Positions 9,002 through 16,860 of a stretch of 64,000 bases of DNA are shown piece by piece; position 1 is the first letter of the stretch; every line of letters starts with the position of its first letter. The DNA is from JAUILH01 sp964230215 (lineage in GTDB: Bacteria; Bacteroidota; Bacteroidia; Flavobacteriales_D; JAUILH01), in the NCBI GenBank assembly GCA_964230215.1, contig CAXRGQ010000016.1, positions 682,001 through 746,000 of the forward strand, read 5' to 3'. Made by a program: the position numbers and the translations under genes. Below the pieces are notes generated by a model. The model was not told the DNA's origin, ran no database searches, and saw nothing but the letters and a program-made list of their open reading frames with translations.

Positions 9002-10183
9002 TTATTCTATAATCTCTGTTACCTGCCCTGCACCTACAGTTCTACCACCTTCTCTGATTGCGAATCTTAGACCTTTGTCCATCGCAACAGGAGTAATAAG
9101 TTTAACTGTAATTGACACGTTATCTCCAGGCATCACCATTTCTCTTCCAGCTTCCAATTCAATCTCACCCGTAACATCTAATGTTCTCAAGTAGAACTGT
9201 GGTCTGTACTTGTTGTGGAATGGAGTGTGACGTCCACCTTCTTCTTTCTTAAGGATATATACCTCAGCTTTGAAAGTTTTGTGTGGAGTAATAGAACCAG
9301 GCTTAGCGATAACCATACCTCTTTTGATAGCTTCTTTTTCAATACCTCTTAAAAGAAGACCAACGTTCTCACCTGCTCTACCTTCGTCAAGAATCTTACG
9401 GAACATCTCAACACCAGTAACAGTTGACTTCATTTTTTCTTCTTGAAGACCAACGATATCTACTTCATCACCTGTGTTTACGATACCAGTTTCAATTGCA
9501 CCTGTAGCAACAGTACCACGACCCGTGATCGAGAATACATCTTCTACAGACATCAAGAATGGCTTATCAGTGTCTCTTTCTGGAGTATCAATCCAAGTAT
9601 CAACTGTATCCATCAATTCCATAACAGAATCAACCCACTTTTGCTCACCGTTAAGTGCACCTAAAGCAGAACCTTTAACGATTGGAGTGTCATTATACTC
9701 ATAAGAATCTAATAGATCAGATAATTCCATCTCTACTAATTCTAATAATTCTTCATCGTCAACCATATCCACTTTATTCATGAATACAACGATCTTAGGT
9801 ACATTTACCTGACGAGACAAAAGGATGTGCTCTCTAGTCTGTGGCATTGGACCATCAGTTGCAGCACAAACAAGGATTGCACCGTCCATCTGAGCAGCAC
9901 CAGTAACCATGTTCTTTACGTAATCGGCGTGACCTGGACAGTCAACGTGCGCGTAATGACGGTTAGCAGTTTCATACTCAATGTGAGATGTATTAATAGT
10001 GATCCCTCTCTCCTTCTCTTCAGGAGCGTTGTCGATCATGTCGAAATCTCTTTTTTCAGCCAAACCAGCGTTTGCCAATACAGTGGAAATCGCTGCGGTT
10101 AAAGTTGTTTTACCGTGGTCTACGTGACCGATAGTACCGATATTCACGTGTGGCTTAGACCTTTCAAATGTTGCTTTTGCCAT
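9002..10183 (-). CDS. tuf: Translation elongation factor Tu
   Basis: EF-Tu, 393 aa, the GTPase that delivers aminoacyl-tRNA to the ribosome. G motifs are complete: GHVDHGKTT (P-loop, near residue 18), DCPGHADY (G3), NKVDMVD (G4) and GSALGAL (G5). Domains 2 and 3 are complete, with GRGTVATGAIETG and the C-terminal GGRTVGAGQVTEI. It sits 61 nt after four tRNA genes and is probably transcribed with them. No second copy is in the window. Confidence 0.99.
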   Translation of the reverse strand: MAKATFERSKPHVNIGTIGHVDHGKTTLTAAISTVLANAGLAEKRDFDMIDNAPEEKERGITINTSHIEYETANRHYAHVDCPGHADYVKNMVTGAAQMDGAILVCAATDGPMPQTREHILLSRQVNVPKIVVFMNKVDMVDDEELLELVEMELSDLLDSYEYNDTPIVKGSALGALNGEQKWVDSVMELMDTVDTWIDTPERDTDKPFLMSVEDVFSITGRGTVATGAIETGIVNTGDEVDIVGLQEEKMKSTVTGVEMFRKILDEGRAGENVGLLLRGIEKEAIKRGMVIAKPGSITPHKTFKAEVYILKKEEGGRHTPFHNKYRPQFYLRTLDVTGEIELEAGREMVMPGDNVSITVKLITPVAMDKGLRFAIREGGRTVGAGQVTEIIE

Positions 10184-10244
10184 TTTAGTCAGGTATTTGT
10201 TTAGTTATATTTGATATAAATTATTTACTTTTTTAATCGCTTTG

Positions 10245-10316
<72 letters not shown>

Positions 10317-10334
10317 AAACGAAAAACTGTAAAA

Positions 10335-10408
<74 letters not shown>

Positions 10409-10426
10409 TTATTATTATTCTATTGG

Positions 10427-10509
10427 TGGGGAGAGCAGGATTCGAACCTGCGAAGGTAAAAACCAACAGATTTACAGTCTGTCCTCGTTGGCCGCTTGAG
10501 TATCTCCCC
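10427..10509 (-). tRNA. tRNA-Tyr (anticodon GTA)
   Basis: 83 nt, class II with a long variable arm. Acceptor GGGGAGA pairs with TCTCCCC, discriminator A. Anticodon loop CTGTAAA (GTA) is closed by CAGA/TCTG. The T arm is GCAGG-TTCGAAT-CCTGC. Third tRNA upstream of tuf. Confidence 0.97.
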
Positions 10510-10516
10510 ATCCTGG

Positions 10517-10589
10517 AGCCATTGAACGGACTCGAACCGCCGACCGGCTGATTACAAATCAGCTGCTCTACCAACTGAGCTACAATGGC
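10517..10589 (-). tRNA. tRNA-Thr (anticodon TGT)
   Basis: 73 nt. Acceptor GCCATTG pairs perfectly with CAATGGC, discriminator T. Anticodon stem GCTGA/TCAGC encloses loop TTTGTAA (TGT). First gene of the tRNA-tuf unit; I could not recognise a clear TAnnTTTG promoter in the short gap between it and the hpf terminator. Confidence 0.97.
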
Positions 10590-10621
10590 ATACTAACAGT
10601 CTTTCAACAATTTTCTGCTCC

Positions 10622-10654
10622 AAAAAAAAGCAGACCCCTACGTTAAGGGTCTGC
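10622..10654 (-). terminator. Rho-independent terminator of xerC-hpf
   Basis: Minus strand: GCAGACCC, loop, GGGTCTGC (8-bp GC-rich stem) followed by eight T. It lies 71 nt after the hpf stop and closes the rpsU-xerC-hpf unit ahead of the tRNA-tuf unit. Confidence 0.9.
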
Positions 10655-10724
10655 AAATGTATAAAAGATTTGATTGTGCGCAAAAAAAAGTGATAAATTT
10701 TTTGACTTTTTTTTGCTCGTTTTT

Positions 10725-11021
10725 TTAGGCTCTGATTTTGCCCTTATGACGTCTTACTTGTTTGCGCAATGCTTCTACCGCTAAATCAGTAGCTTCCTCA
10801 AAAGATTTGCATTGTTTTTTCGCAAATAATTCCCTTCCTGGAATCATAACTTTGATCTCTGCAACCTTGTTTTCCATGTCCTTTGATTTGTCCAATCTAA
10901 GAAATACTTCTCCAGCCACTATATGATCATAAAATTGTTCCAACTTGTTTACCTTCCCTTCAATAAAGTTTATCAATTTAACATCCGCGTCAAAATGAAT
11001 TGAATGCACTTGTATATCCAT
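10725..11021 (-). CDS. hpf: Ribosome hibernation promoting factor (short HPF/RaiA form)
   Basis: 98 aa, single-domain HPF/YfiA family protein that binds the decoding region of idle ribosomes. The sequence starts MDIQVHSIHFDADVKLINF and ends in a basic helix (LRKQVRRHKGKIRA) typical of the family; there is no long-HPF dimerisation tail. I chose the ATG at 11021 rather than the longer frame from 11063. The family N-terminus begins there, and an AGGAGG stands 4 nt before it, a real Shine-Dalgarno in a genome that mostly lacks them. It begins 16 nt after the xerC stop, so the two are co-transcribed. A link to bS21 availability is possible (see findings). Confidence 0.93.
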   Translation of the reverse strand: MDIQVHSIHFDADVKLINFIEGKVNKLEQFYDHIVAGEVFLRLDKSKDMENKVAEIKVMIPGRELFAKKQCKSFEEATDLAVEALRKQVRRHKGKIRA

Positions 11022-11037
11022 ATTTCCTCCTGTTTTT

Positions 11038-11910
11038 TTAAGCGCCTCTGGGATGAGCTCCATTATGGACGCTTTTAAGTTTATTAATACTATTGTGGGT
11101 GTAAACTTGAGTTGCCGTTAAGTTAGCATGTCCTAATATCTCCTTAATTGCATTAAGACTTGCGCCATTATCCAGCATATGAGTTGCAAATGTATGCCTC
11201 AAGACATGCGGACTCTTTTTTGACAAGCTCGTTACTTTCCCAAGGTAATAATTAACTCTTCTATATACAAATTTCTCGTAGAGTTTATTTCCCTTGTCTG
11301 TAAGTAGTAAATATTCTGATTTAGAATGATCTATTTCATCTCTATAGACTAGATAATTTTCAATGTACTCTGCCAAACTAGAAGACACAGGCACGATTCT
11401 TTCTTTATTACGTTTACCTAAAACCTTAATTGTGGATGATGTTACATCCTTTATTTTGATATTGATTAATTCGGATAAACGAATGCCAGTATTATAGAAT
11501 AATTCGATTATAAGTTGATCTCTTGCCCCAGCAAAGTCTGATGTGAAATGTTCGGGATGAGAGATATTCTCCATAGAGTTACCATCTACAAATACAGGTA
11601 ATCTCTTTTTCGATTTGGGGGCGACTACCTTGGCCATTGGATTATCTTGCCTTACCCCTCTTTTATTTAGAAACTTATAATACGCTCTAAAAGTTGAGAG
11701 CTTTCTATTGATTGACCGCGCTGTAATGTCATTCTCCATCTGCTCAATCACCCATGATCGAATCATTGAATGATTGGCATTCTCTGGACTTGATTCATAG
11801 TTCTCACTTAGGTATACGGATAGTTGCTCTAAATCTTTAGTATAGGCAGCAATGGTATGCTTTGAAAACCTCTTCTCGTACTCTATATAATCTTTAAACT
11901 TCTCCAACAC
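11038..11910 (-). CDS. xerC: Tyrosine recombinase XerC/XerD family
   Basis: 290-aa site-specific recombinase that resolves chromosome dimers at dif. The SAM-like N-terminal domain (FKDYIEYEKRFSKHTIAAYT) is followed by the catalytic domain. All catalytic residues are visible: Arg in TGIRLSEL, Lys in GKRNKERIVPV, His and Arg in HVLRHTFATHM, His in LGHANL, and Tyr in QVYTHNS. The start is a GTG at 11910 (or TTG 3 nt later); the N-terminal alignment leaves little room for another. The start codon abuts the T-run of the rpsU terminator, leaving no room for a leader except the terminator itself. XerC versus XerD cannot be settled from sequence alone. Confidence 0.93.
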   Translation of the reverse strand: MLEKFKDYIEYEKRFSKHTIAAYTKDLEQLSVYLSENYESSPENANHSMIRSWVIEQMENDITARSINRKLSTFRAYYKFLNKRGVRQDNPMAKVVAPKSKKRLPVFVDGNSMENISHPEHFTSDFAGARDQLIIELFYNTGIRLSELINIKIKDVTSSTIKVLGKRNKERIVPVSSSLAEYIENYLVYRDEIDHSKSEYLLLTDKGNKLYEKFVYRRVNYYLGKVTSLSKKSPHVLRHTFATHMLDNGASLNAIKEILGHANLTATQVYTHNSINKLKSVHNGAHPRGA

Positions 11911-11946
11911 AAAAAAAGGGGTTAAGTAACTTACCTAACCCCTTCT
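11911..11946 (-). terminator. rpsU terminator directly abutting xerC start
   Basis: Minus strand: GGGGTTA, an 11-nt loop, TAACCCC, then seven T, ending at the GTG of xerC. It follows the rpsU stop by about 20 nt. It should end most rpsU transcripts, so xerC-hpf would be made from readthrough or from a promoter I do not see. Confidence 0.85.
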
Positions 11947-11967
11947 TACGAATCTTATCTTAAAAAG

Positions 11968-12159
11968 TTAATCTTCCTCTCTTCTCAACTGCTCCACGTA
12001 CTCAGCCTTAATGATTTCTTGTCTTCTAAGAACTGATTTTTTAGTGAACTGTTGACGTGCTCTTAATTCCTTAACAACACCTGTTCTTTCGTACTTCTTC
12101 TTGTACTTCTTGAGAGCTCTTTCGATATTCTCTCCTTCTTTAATTGGAATAATTAACAT
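11968..12159 (-). CDS. rpsU: 30S ribosomal protein S21
   Basis: bS21, 63 aa, beginning MLIIPIKEGENIERALKKYK and ending in the basic/acidic tail VEQLRREED. In Bacteroidota ribosomes, bS21 with bS18 and bS6 holds the 3' tail of 16S rRNA so that Shine-Dalgarno pairing is largely blocked. This gene carries a strong AAAGGAGGTG 6 nt before the ATG, which fits the autoregulation proposed for Flavobacterium. A promoter is visible at 12184-12213 and a terminator at 11911-11946, so it may be largely monocistronic. Confidence 0.97.
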   Translation of the reverse strand: MLIIPIKEGENIERALKKYKKKYERTGVVKELRARQQFTKKSVLRRQEIIKAEYVEQLRREED

Positions 12160-12163
12160 AATA

Positions 12164-12173
12164 CACCTCCTTT
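12164..12173 (-). promoter_or_regulatory. Strong Shine-Dalgarno of rpsU
   Basis: AAAGGAGGTG on the minus strand, with GGAGG at 12166-12170 and a 6-nt spacer to the ATG. It is exceptional in this window, where nearly all genes lack such a site. Its likely role is a sensor of free anti-Shine-Dalgarno on ribosomes lacking bS21 (known concept in Flavobacterium; applied here by inference). Confidence 0.8.
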
Positions 12174-12183
12174 ATTGGGACTG

Positions 12184-12213
12184 CGAATTTATAGCATTTA
12201 TTTCTAATTGCAA
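12184..12213 (-). promoter_or_regulatory. Promoter of rpsU (Bacteroidota type)
   Basis: Minus strand: TTG at 12211-12213, 19-nt spacer, TAAATTCG at 12184-12191. This matches the Bacteroidota pattern TTTG-N19/20-TAnnTTTG with one change in each element. Transcription would start near 12178, just before the Shine-Dalgarno. Confidence 0.6.
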
Positions 12214-12217
12214 TAAA

Positions 12218-13357
12218 TTATTTTAAAATATTTCTTGCAATTACTAATTTTTGAATCTCAGAGGTTCCTTCTCCTATCGTACATAACTTAGAATCTCTAT
12301 AGAATTTCTCTACTGGGAACTCCTTAGTATATCCATAGCCTCCAAAAATTTGCACTGCTTCTGTTGCACATCTAACCGAAACTTCAGATGCATAATATTT
12401 TGCAATCGCAGATTCCTTGGTCATTGGAATACCTCTATTCTTCATATCAGCAGCTTGGTATAATAATAATTCTGCCGCTTCAATTTCTGTAGCCATATCG
12501 GCTAACTTAAATGCAATTCCTTGGAATGATGAAATTGGCTTGCCAAATTGTTCTCTCTCCTTTGAATACTGGACAGCCGCATTGAATGCTCCTTTCGCTA
12601 TACCTAACGCAAGTGCTCCAATTGAAATTCTACCGCCATCAAGTACTTTCATGGCCTGAATGAATCCATCGCCCACTTTTCCTATGACATTATCCTTATG
12701 TACGCGACAATTGTTAAATATCAGTTCCGTAGTTTCTGAAGCACGCATTCCAAGCTTATCTTCTTTTTTACCGTGAGTAAATCCTTCAGTTCCTTTCTCG
12801 ATAGCGAATGCAGTCATACCATGAGAGTCTCCTTTTTCTCCTGTTCTAACAATAACAACAGCAATGTTTGAAGATTTTCCATGAGTAATGAAGTTCTTAG
12901 AACCATTAATTACCCAGTAATCGCCATCTTGCACTGCGGTGGTCATCATGCCACCAGCATCAGATCCTGTATTAGTCTCAGTTAAACCCCATGCACCAAT
13001 CCATTCAGCACTTGCTAATTTTGGTAACCACTTCTTCTTTTGTTCTTCACTTCCATGGTAATAAATATGTCCTGTGCAAAGTGAGTTATGAGCCGCAACG
13101 GATAGTCCAATTGAACCACACACTTTTGCTATTTCCTCGATTACTACGATATATTCTTCATATCCAAAGCCTGAACCTCCATACTCTTCTGGAATGAACA
13201 CACCCATCATACCTAATTCTCCTAGCTTTTTGAATACTTCTACTGGGAATTCCTGACTTTCATCCCACTTCATAATGTTAGGACGAATCTCTTTCTCCGC
13301 AAAATCTCGCACCATTTGGGCGATCATTTCGTGGTTTTCACTTCTTGAAAAATCCAT
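12218..13357 (-). CDS. Acyl-CoA dehydrogenase
   Basis: FAD-dependent acyl-CoA dehydrogenase, 379 aa, of the short/branched-chain type (butyryl/isobutyryl-CoA dehydrogenase-like). It oxidises acyl-CoA to enoyl-CoA in fatty-acid or branched amino-acid degradation. FAD/substrate motifs include WGLTETNTGSDAGG and NGSKNFITHG. The catalytic base lies in IGEGTSEIQ near the C-terminus, and QIFGGYGYTKEFPVEKFYRD is typical. The start MDFSRSENHEM fits the family length. It lies 33 nt after apt on the same strand and may be the last gene of the purM-to-apt run. Exact substrate cannot be told. Confidence 0.93.
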   Translation of the reverse strand: MDFSRSENHEMIAQMVRDFAEKEIRPNIMKWDESQEFPVEVFKKLGELGMMGVFIPEEYGGSGFGYEEYIVVIEEIAKVCGSIGLSVAAHNSLCTGHIYYHGSEEQKKKWLPKLASAEWIGAWGLTETNTGSDAGGMMTTAVQDGDYWVINGSKNFITHGKSSNIAVVIVRTGEKGDSHGMTAFAIEKGTEGFTHGKKEDKLGMRASETTELIFNNCRVHKDNVIGKVGDGFIQAMKVLDGGRISIGALALGIAKGAFNAAVQYSKEREQFGKPISSFQGIAFKLADMATEIEAAELLLYQAADMKNRGIPMTKESAIAKYYASEVSVRCATEAVQIFGGYGYTKEFPVEKFYRDSKLCTIGEGTSEIQKLVIARNILK

Positions 13358-13390
13358 TGTTGTTTATAATTGTTATTGTTTCAGATCAGA

Positions 13391-13921
13391 TTAATAGGCC
13401 ACTAAATTAAGAATATTTCCGGAGTAACGGGAGAGTTTATCCCTACCTTTTAAGAAGGATAATTCAATAATAAACGAAAAGCCTTCCACTTTTGCACCTG
13501 CCTTTTTGATAAGTTCTGCTGCCGCACCAGCTGTTCCTCCTGTAGCTAATAAGTCGTCATGTATCATTACTTTGTCACTAGATTTAACTGCATCAACATG
13601 CATTTCAATCTCAGCGCTACCATATTCCAAGTCATAGGCATAGGAAATAGTCTTATACGGTAATTTACCCTTCTTACGAATGAGCACAAACGGCACTCCC
13701 ATTTCCATTGCGATGGAAGAACCAAATAAAAAACCTCTACTTTCTACACCCGCAATTGCAGTTACTCCAAGCGCCTTGTATTCATTCGCTAGATGTTTTG
13801 TAATGTCTCTGCATAACTGCGCATCCAACATTATTGGTGTGATGTCTTTAAAGAGAATGCCTGGTTCTGGAAAATCTGGTATATCTCTAACCGTGTCTTT
13901 AATTCTTTGTTCTAGGCTCAT
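13391..13921 (-). CDS. apt: Adenine phosphoribosyltransferase
   Basis: 176 aa; makes AMP from adenine and PRPP (purine salvage). The PRPP-binding loop reads VMIHDDLLATGGTAGAA near residues 119-135, and the flexible-loop region is RKKGKLPYKTISYAYDLEYG. The start overlaps the stop of the upstream HhH gene by one base (TAATG), implying translational coupling. Confidence 0.97.
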   Translation of the reverse strand: MSLEQRIKDTVRDIPDFPEPGILFKDITPIMLDAQLCRDITKHLANEYKALGVTAIAGVESRGFLFGSSIAMEMGVPFVLIRKKGKLPYKTISYAYDLEYGSAEIEMHVDAVKSSDKVMIHDDLLATGGTAGAAAELIKKAGAKVEGFSFIIELSFLKGRDKLSRYSGNILNLVAY

Positions 13922-14781
13922 TACTGAAATTTTAAATAGGGTTTTAGATTATTAGCTATAGAATCTGCCAGGTTGGTACGTGATATAAACTCTTCAAAAT
14001 CGGCATAATTACCGCCCTGCTTTCTCTCGTTAATAATCAAATTTACTATATCCCACGAATGGATGTGAGGGTGCTTAATTAAATCTTTTGCAACGGCCTG
14101 ATTAACATTTAATCCTGACATTAAATCTGGGTTGACATAAACCTGAGTGATTATGCGCTCATAATTTTCATCACTCAGACCATAAACTAGTTTTAGTTCT
14201 TCTACTGCCGTAAACCCGCCATAGATTGATCTGGTTTTTACAATCCTTGCGGATAGCTTTTCCCCTATTCCTTTAACCATTTTGAGCTGTTCCGCACTTG
14301 CGCTGTTTAACTCGACTAATGCTTGTTCTTTAGGATCTTTAACTTCATAATCGTCTTTATAGTCTTTTACAGGAATGACTATATATTTTTCAAGTAGTGT
14401 ATAGGTTTTATCATCTACACAATACATTTTCTTGAAATCACTGGGTTTATAAAATGTACCACCTTTTGATCTGTATTTTTCTATTGAACCGGCCTCTTTT
14501 TCTGAAAACCCGAGCAGTTCAAGACTGTCAAGTGATATTACGTTGGGGTTAAATGGGAAAAACTTCCTTTCTATCTCGGCAGCTGGTTGGTGTGATTGAC
14601 TTGAATCAATAACATATTCAGATTTTAAGTTCTCATAATCCTCTGGTGTCATTGTGCCTTCAGGAACAAACTGTTTACTGAAGAACACATACACGGTGAG
14701 AGAAACAATAATCAAAAGAAGAACGATTGCTCCATTTCGTTCGCCCCTTGAAAATTGCTCAAATCCGCCGAGTATAGACAT
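13921..14781 (-). CDS. Membrane-anchored helix-hairpin-helix (ComEA-like) protein
   Basis: 286 aa. Residues about 17-34 form one transmembrane helix (GAIVLLLIIVSLTVYVFF), so the rest is probably periplasmic. ComEA-type HhH units follow: one near residues 85-125 (EKEAGSIEKYRSKGGTFYKP), a canonical one near 152-205 (VELNSASAEQLKMVKGIGEK), and a degenerate one at the end (VNQAVAKDLIKHPHI). ComEA proteins bind DNA during uptake, so a DNA-binding or uptake role is possible, but no other competence gene is adjacent. It overlaps its neighbours on both sides by one base (TAATG). Confidence 0.85.
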   Translation of the reverse strand: MSILGGFEQFSRGERNGAIVLLLIIVSLTVYVFFSKQFVPEGTMTPEDYENLKSEYVIDSSQSHQPAAEIERKFFPFNPNVISLDSLELLGFSEKEAGSIEKYRSKGGTFYKPSDFKKMYCVDDKTYTLLEKYIVIPVKDYKDDYEVKDPKEQALVELNSASAEQLKMVKGIGEKLSARIVKTRSIYGGFTAVEELKLVYGLSDENYERIITQVYVNPDLMSGLNVNQAVAKDLIKHPHIHSWDIVNLIINERKQGGNYADFEEFISRTNLADSIANNLKPYLKFQ

Positions 14782-16844
14782 TATTTAAACCTCTTGATCG
14801 CCCCAGATTTAATCCGTGCAAAGTAATCATTCATATCATGTCGAACCTCTTTAGACATTATTACAAGCCCAAGTATGTTCGGGAATGCCATTCCGAGAAC
14901 CATCATGTCTGAGAAATCAATCACTGCACCCAGTCCGATTGAAGATCCTATCACAATAAATATCAAGAACAAGGATTTGTAAGTAATATCCATCGTTTTA
15001 CTCTTGCCGAACAAGTAAGTCCATGCCTTTAGTCCATAGTACGACCAAGATATCAAGGTTGAAAATGCAAATAAAATTATCGCGATTGTTAAGACGTACT
15101 GGAACCATCCAAACTCAGCACTAAATGCAGCTGATGTTAAATCTGCACCTTGTAAACCTCCCGTATTTTGATCAAATCCAGTAAAGATTAAAACCAGGGC
15201 CGTCATTGTACAAACAACTACAGTATCTATTAATGGTTCTAGTAATGCTACGATTCCTTCTGACACTGGCTCCTTAGTTTTTGCAGCCGAGTGAGCAATT
15301 GATGCAGAACCTACGCCTGCTTCATTAGAAAATGCTGCGCGCTGAAATCCTATAATCAATACACCAAGAATTCCACCCTTCATAGCATCTGGACTAAACG
15401 CACCGCTAAAAATCGCATTAAACGCCATTCCCAGTTGATCAATATTCATGAAGATGATGATTAGAGCAAATAATACATAGATTCCAACCATTAGAGGTAC
15501 AATTTTATCCGTTACTGAAGCTATTTTTTTTACTCCTCCAATTATCACAATAAATACGAGCGCTGCAAGGATAACCCCAAAAATAGGGCCTCCACCTTCC
15601 CAGCCGCCTATGGCGGTTGAGAATTGAGCAAAAGCTTGGTTTGCTTGGAACATATTTCCACCTCCAAACGAACCACCAATGCATAGGATTGCGAACATCC
15701 CCGCTAGAATTTTACCAAGCGTTTTCATATTACGTTTGGCCAAACCTTTACTTAGGTAATAAAAAGGTCCACCATAAACTTCACCCGTTTCTGGGTTCAT
15801 CTCACGGTATTTGACGCCAAGCGTACACTCAACAAACTTGCTGGTCATTCCGAGTAAACCAGCTAAAATCATCCAAAAAGTGGCTCCAGCACCACCGGTA
15901 GCAACCGCTATTGCGACACCTCCAATATTACCAAGCCCAACTGTTCCCGAAAGAGCAGTAGTTAAGGCCTGGAAGTGCGATACTTCACCCTGATCATCTG
16001 GGTCATCATATTTCCCTTGCACTAACTGAATTGCATGCTTGAAGCCTCTGATATTGATGAACTTCATGAAAATAGTGAAGAAAATGGCACCAGCAATAAG
16101 CCAGATTACAACAAGTGGAATTCCATCCAGCGCGCTATTTGAACCATTTGGATTCTTAAGCGGCTGAGGTTGGTCATAACTAATCGTCGCAATGTTGACG
16201 CCGGCAATTTTGGCTTCATCACCATCCAAATACTTAAGTGTGTCGCCAACCTTGGTATTCCATGTTATTTTACCCTTGCCAACTGAATAGATGTGTAACT
16301 CACCCATATTTGAGCTTACACTAGCAATAGCTTGACCATCTTCAACGGCTGCCCCATCCTCTACTAGTAGCTCTTCAATTCGCATTAATTTGCACGAGTC
16401 ATTTTTTGCGAACGGAGCGGTAACATCTGCTTTATCCACATAGATTATCGGATCATAAAGGCCAAACTGATCAAATGGATCCCAGAAGAAAACACTACCA
16501 ACAGCACCTACAGCTGGCGTCATACCAGCATTGATTTTTTCAGCGATTGATTCAGCTTCTATTTCGCCTGTTAGTTTTAATGTATCACCATTTACATCAA
16601 CAACTTTTACTGAATATTCTTGACCTTCAACTAAGCCTGATGCTTCATAGTCATATACGCTTGTGGATTCGTTAGACCACAGATATTTGAATGGCCCAGA
16701 ACCTTCGTCAATAACAACTGTGAGTGCTCCATCCTTAATTTTATCCGTTGGATTTGATTTATCTAGATGAGCTTTTGGCTGGGCAAATCCCAAACCAGTA
16801 ATCATACAAGTAAATAATGCTAATAGAATCCTTTCTGATCTCAT
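14781..16844 (-). CDS. AGCS-family sodium:alanine/glycine symporter with large periplasmic N-terminal extension
   Basis: 687 aa, against roughly 450-500 for ordinary AGCS carriers. From about residue 243 it is a standard symporter: ALSGTVGLGNIGGVAIAVA, GGAGATFWMILAGLLGM, and FSNEAGVGSASIAHSAA. Before it comes a signal peptide (1-21), an SprB-repeat-like Ig fold (about 38-95; GPFKYLWSNE and VKVVDVNGD) and a biotinyl-lipoyl/HlyD-like fold (about 135-222; VEDGAAVEDGQAIASVSSN, GKITWNTKVGD). The extension should lie in the periplasm. Substrate is probably alanine or glycine with Na+. A one-base overlap with the HhH gene suggests an operon. Confidence 0.9.
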   Translation of the reverse strand: MRSERILLALFTCMITGLGFAQPKAHLDKSNPTDKIKDGALTVVIDEGSGPFKYLWSNESTSVYDYEASGLVEGQEYSVKVVDVNGDTLKLTGEIEAESIAEKINAGMTPAVGAVGSVFFWDPFDQFGLYDPIIYVDKADVTAPFAKNDSCKLMRIEELLVEDGAAVEDGQAIASVSSNMGELHIYSVGKGKITWNTKVGDTLKYLDGDEAKIAGVNIATISYDQPQPLKNPNGSNSALDGIPLVVIWLIAGAIFFTIFMKFINIRGFKHAIQLVQGKYDDPDDQGEVSHFQALTTALSGTVGLGNIGGVAIAVATGGAGATFWMILAGLLGMTSKFVECTLGVKYREMNPETGEVYGGPFYYLSKGLAKRNMKTLGKILAGMFAILCIGGSFGGGNMFQANQAFAQFSTAIGGWEGGGPIFGVILAALVFIVIIGGVKKIASVTDKIVPLMVGIYVLFALIIIFMNIDQLGMAFNAIFSGAFSPDAMKGGILGVLIIGFQRAAFSNEAGVGSASIAHSAAKTKEPVSEGIVALLEPLIDTVVVCTMTALVLIFTGFDQNTGGLQGADLTSAAFSAEFGWFQYVLTIAIILFAFSTLISWSYYGLKAWTYLFGKSKTMDITYKSLFLIFIVIGSSIGLGAVIDFSDMMVLGMAFPNILGLVIMSKEVRHDMNDYFARIKSGAIKRFK

Positions 16845-16860
16845 AATTAAATTTAATTAT

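Noticed and set aside
11022..11063. Longer start for hpf at 11063
   Set aside because: It would add 14 residues foreign to the family and overlap xerC; the ATG at 11021 has a Shine-Dalgarno and the conserved N-terminus.
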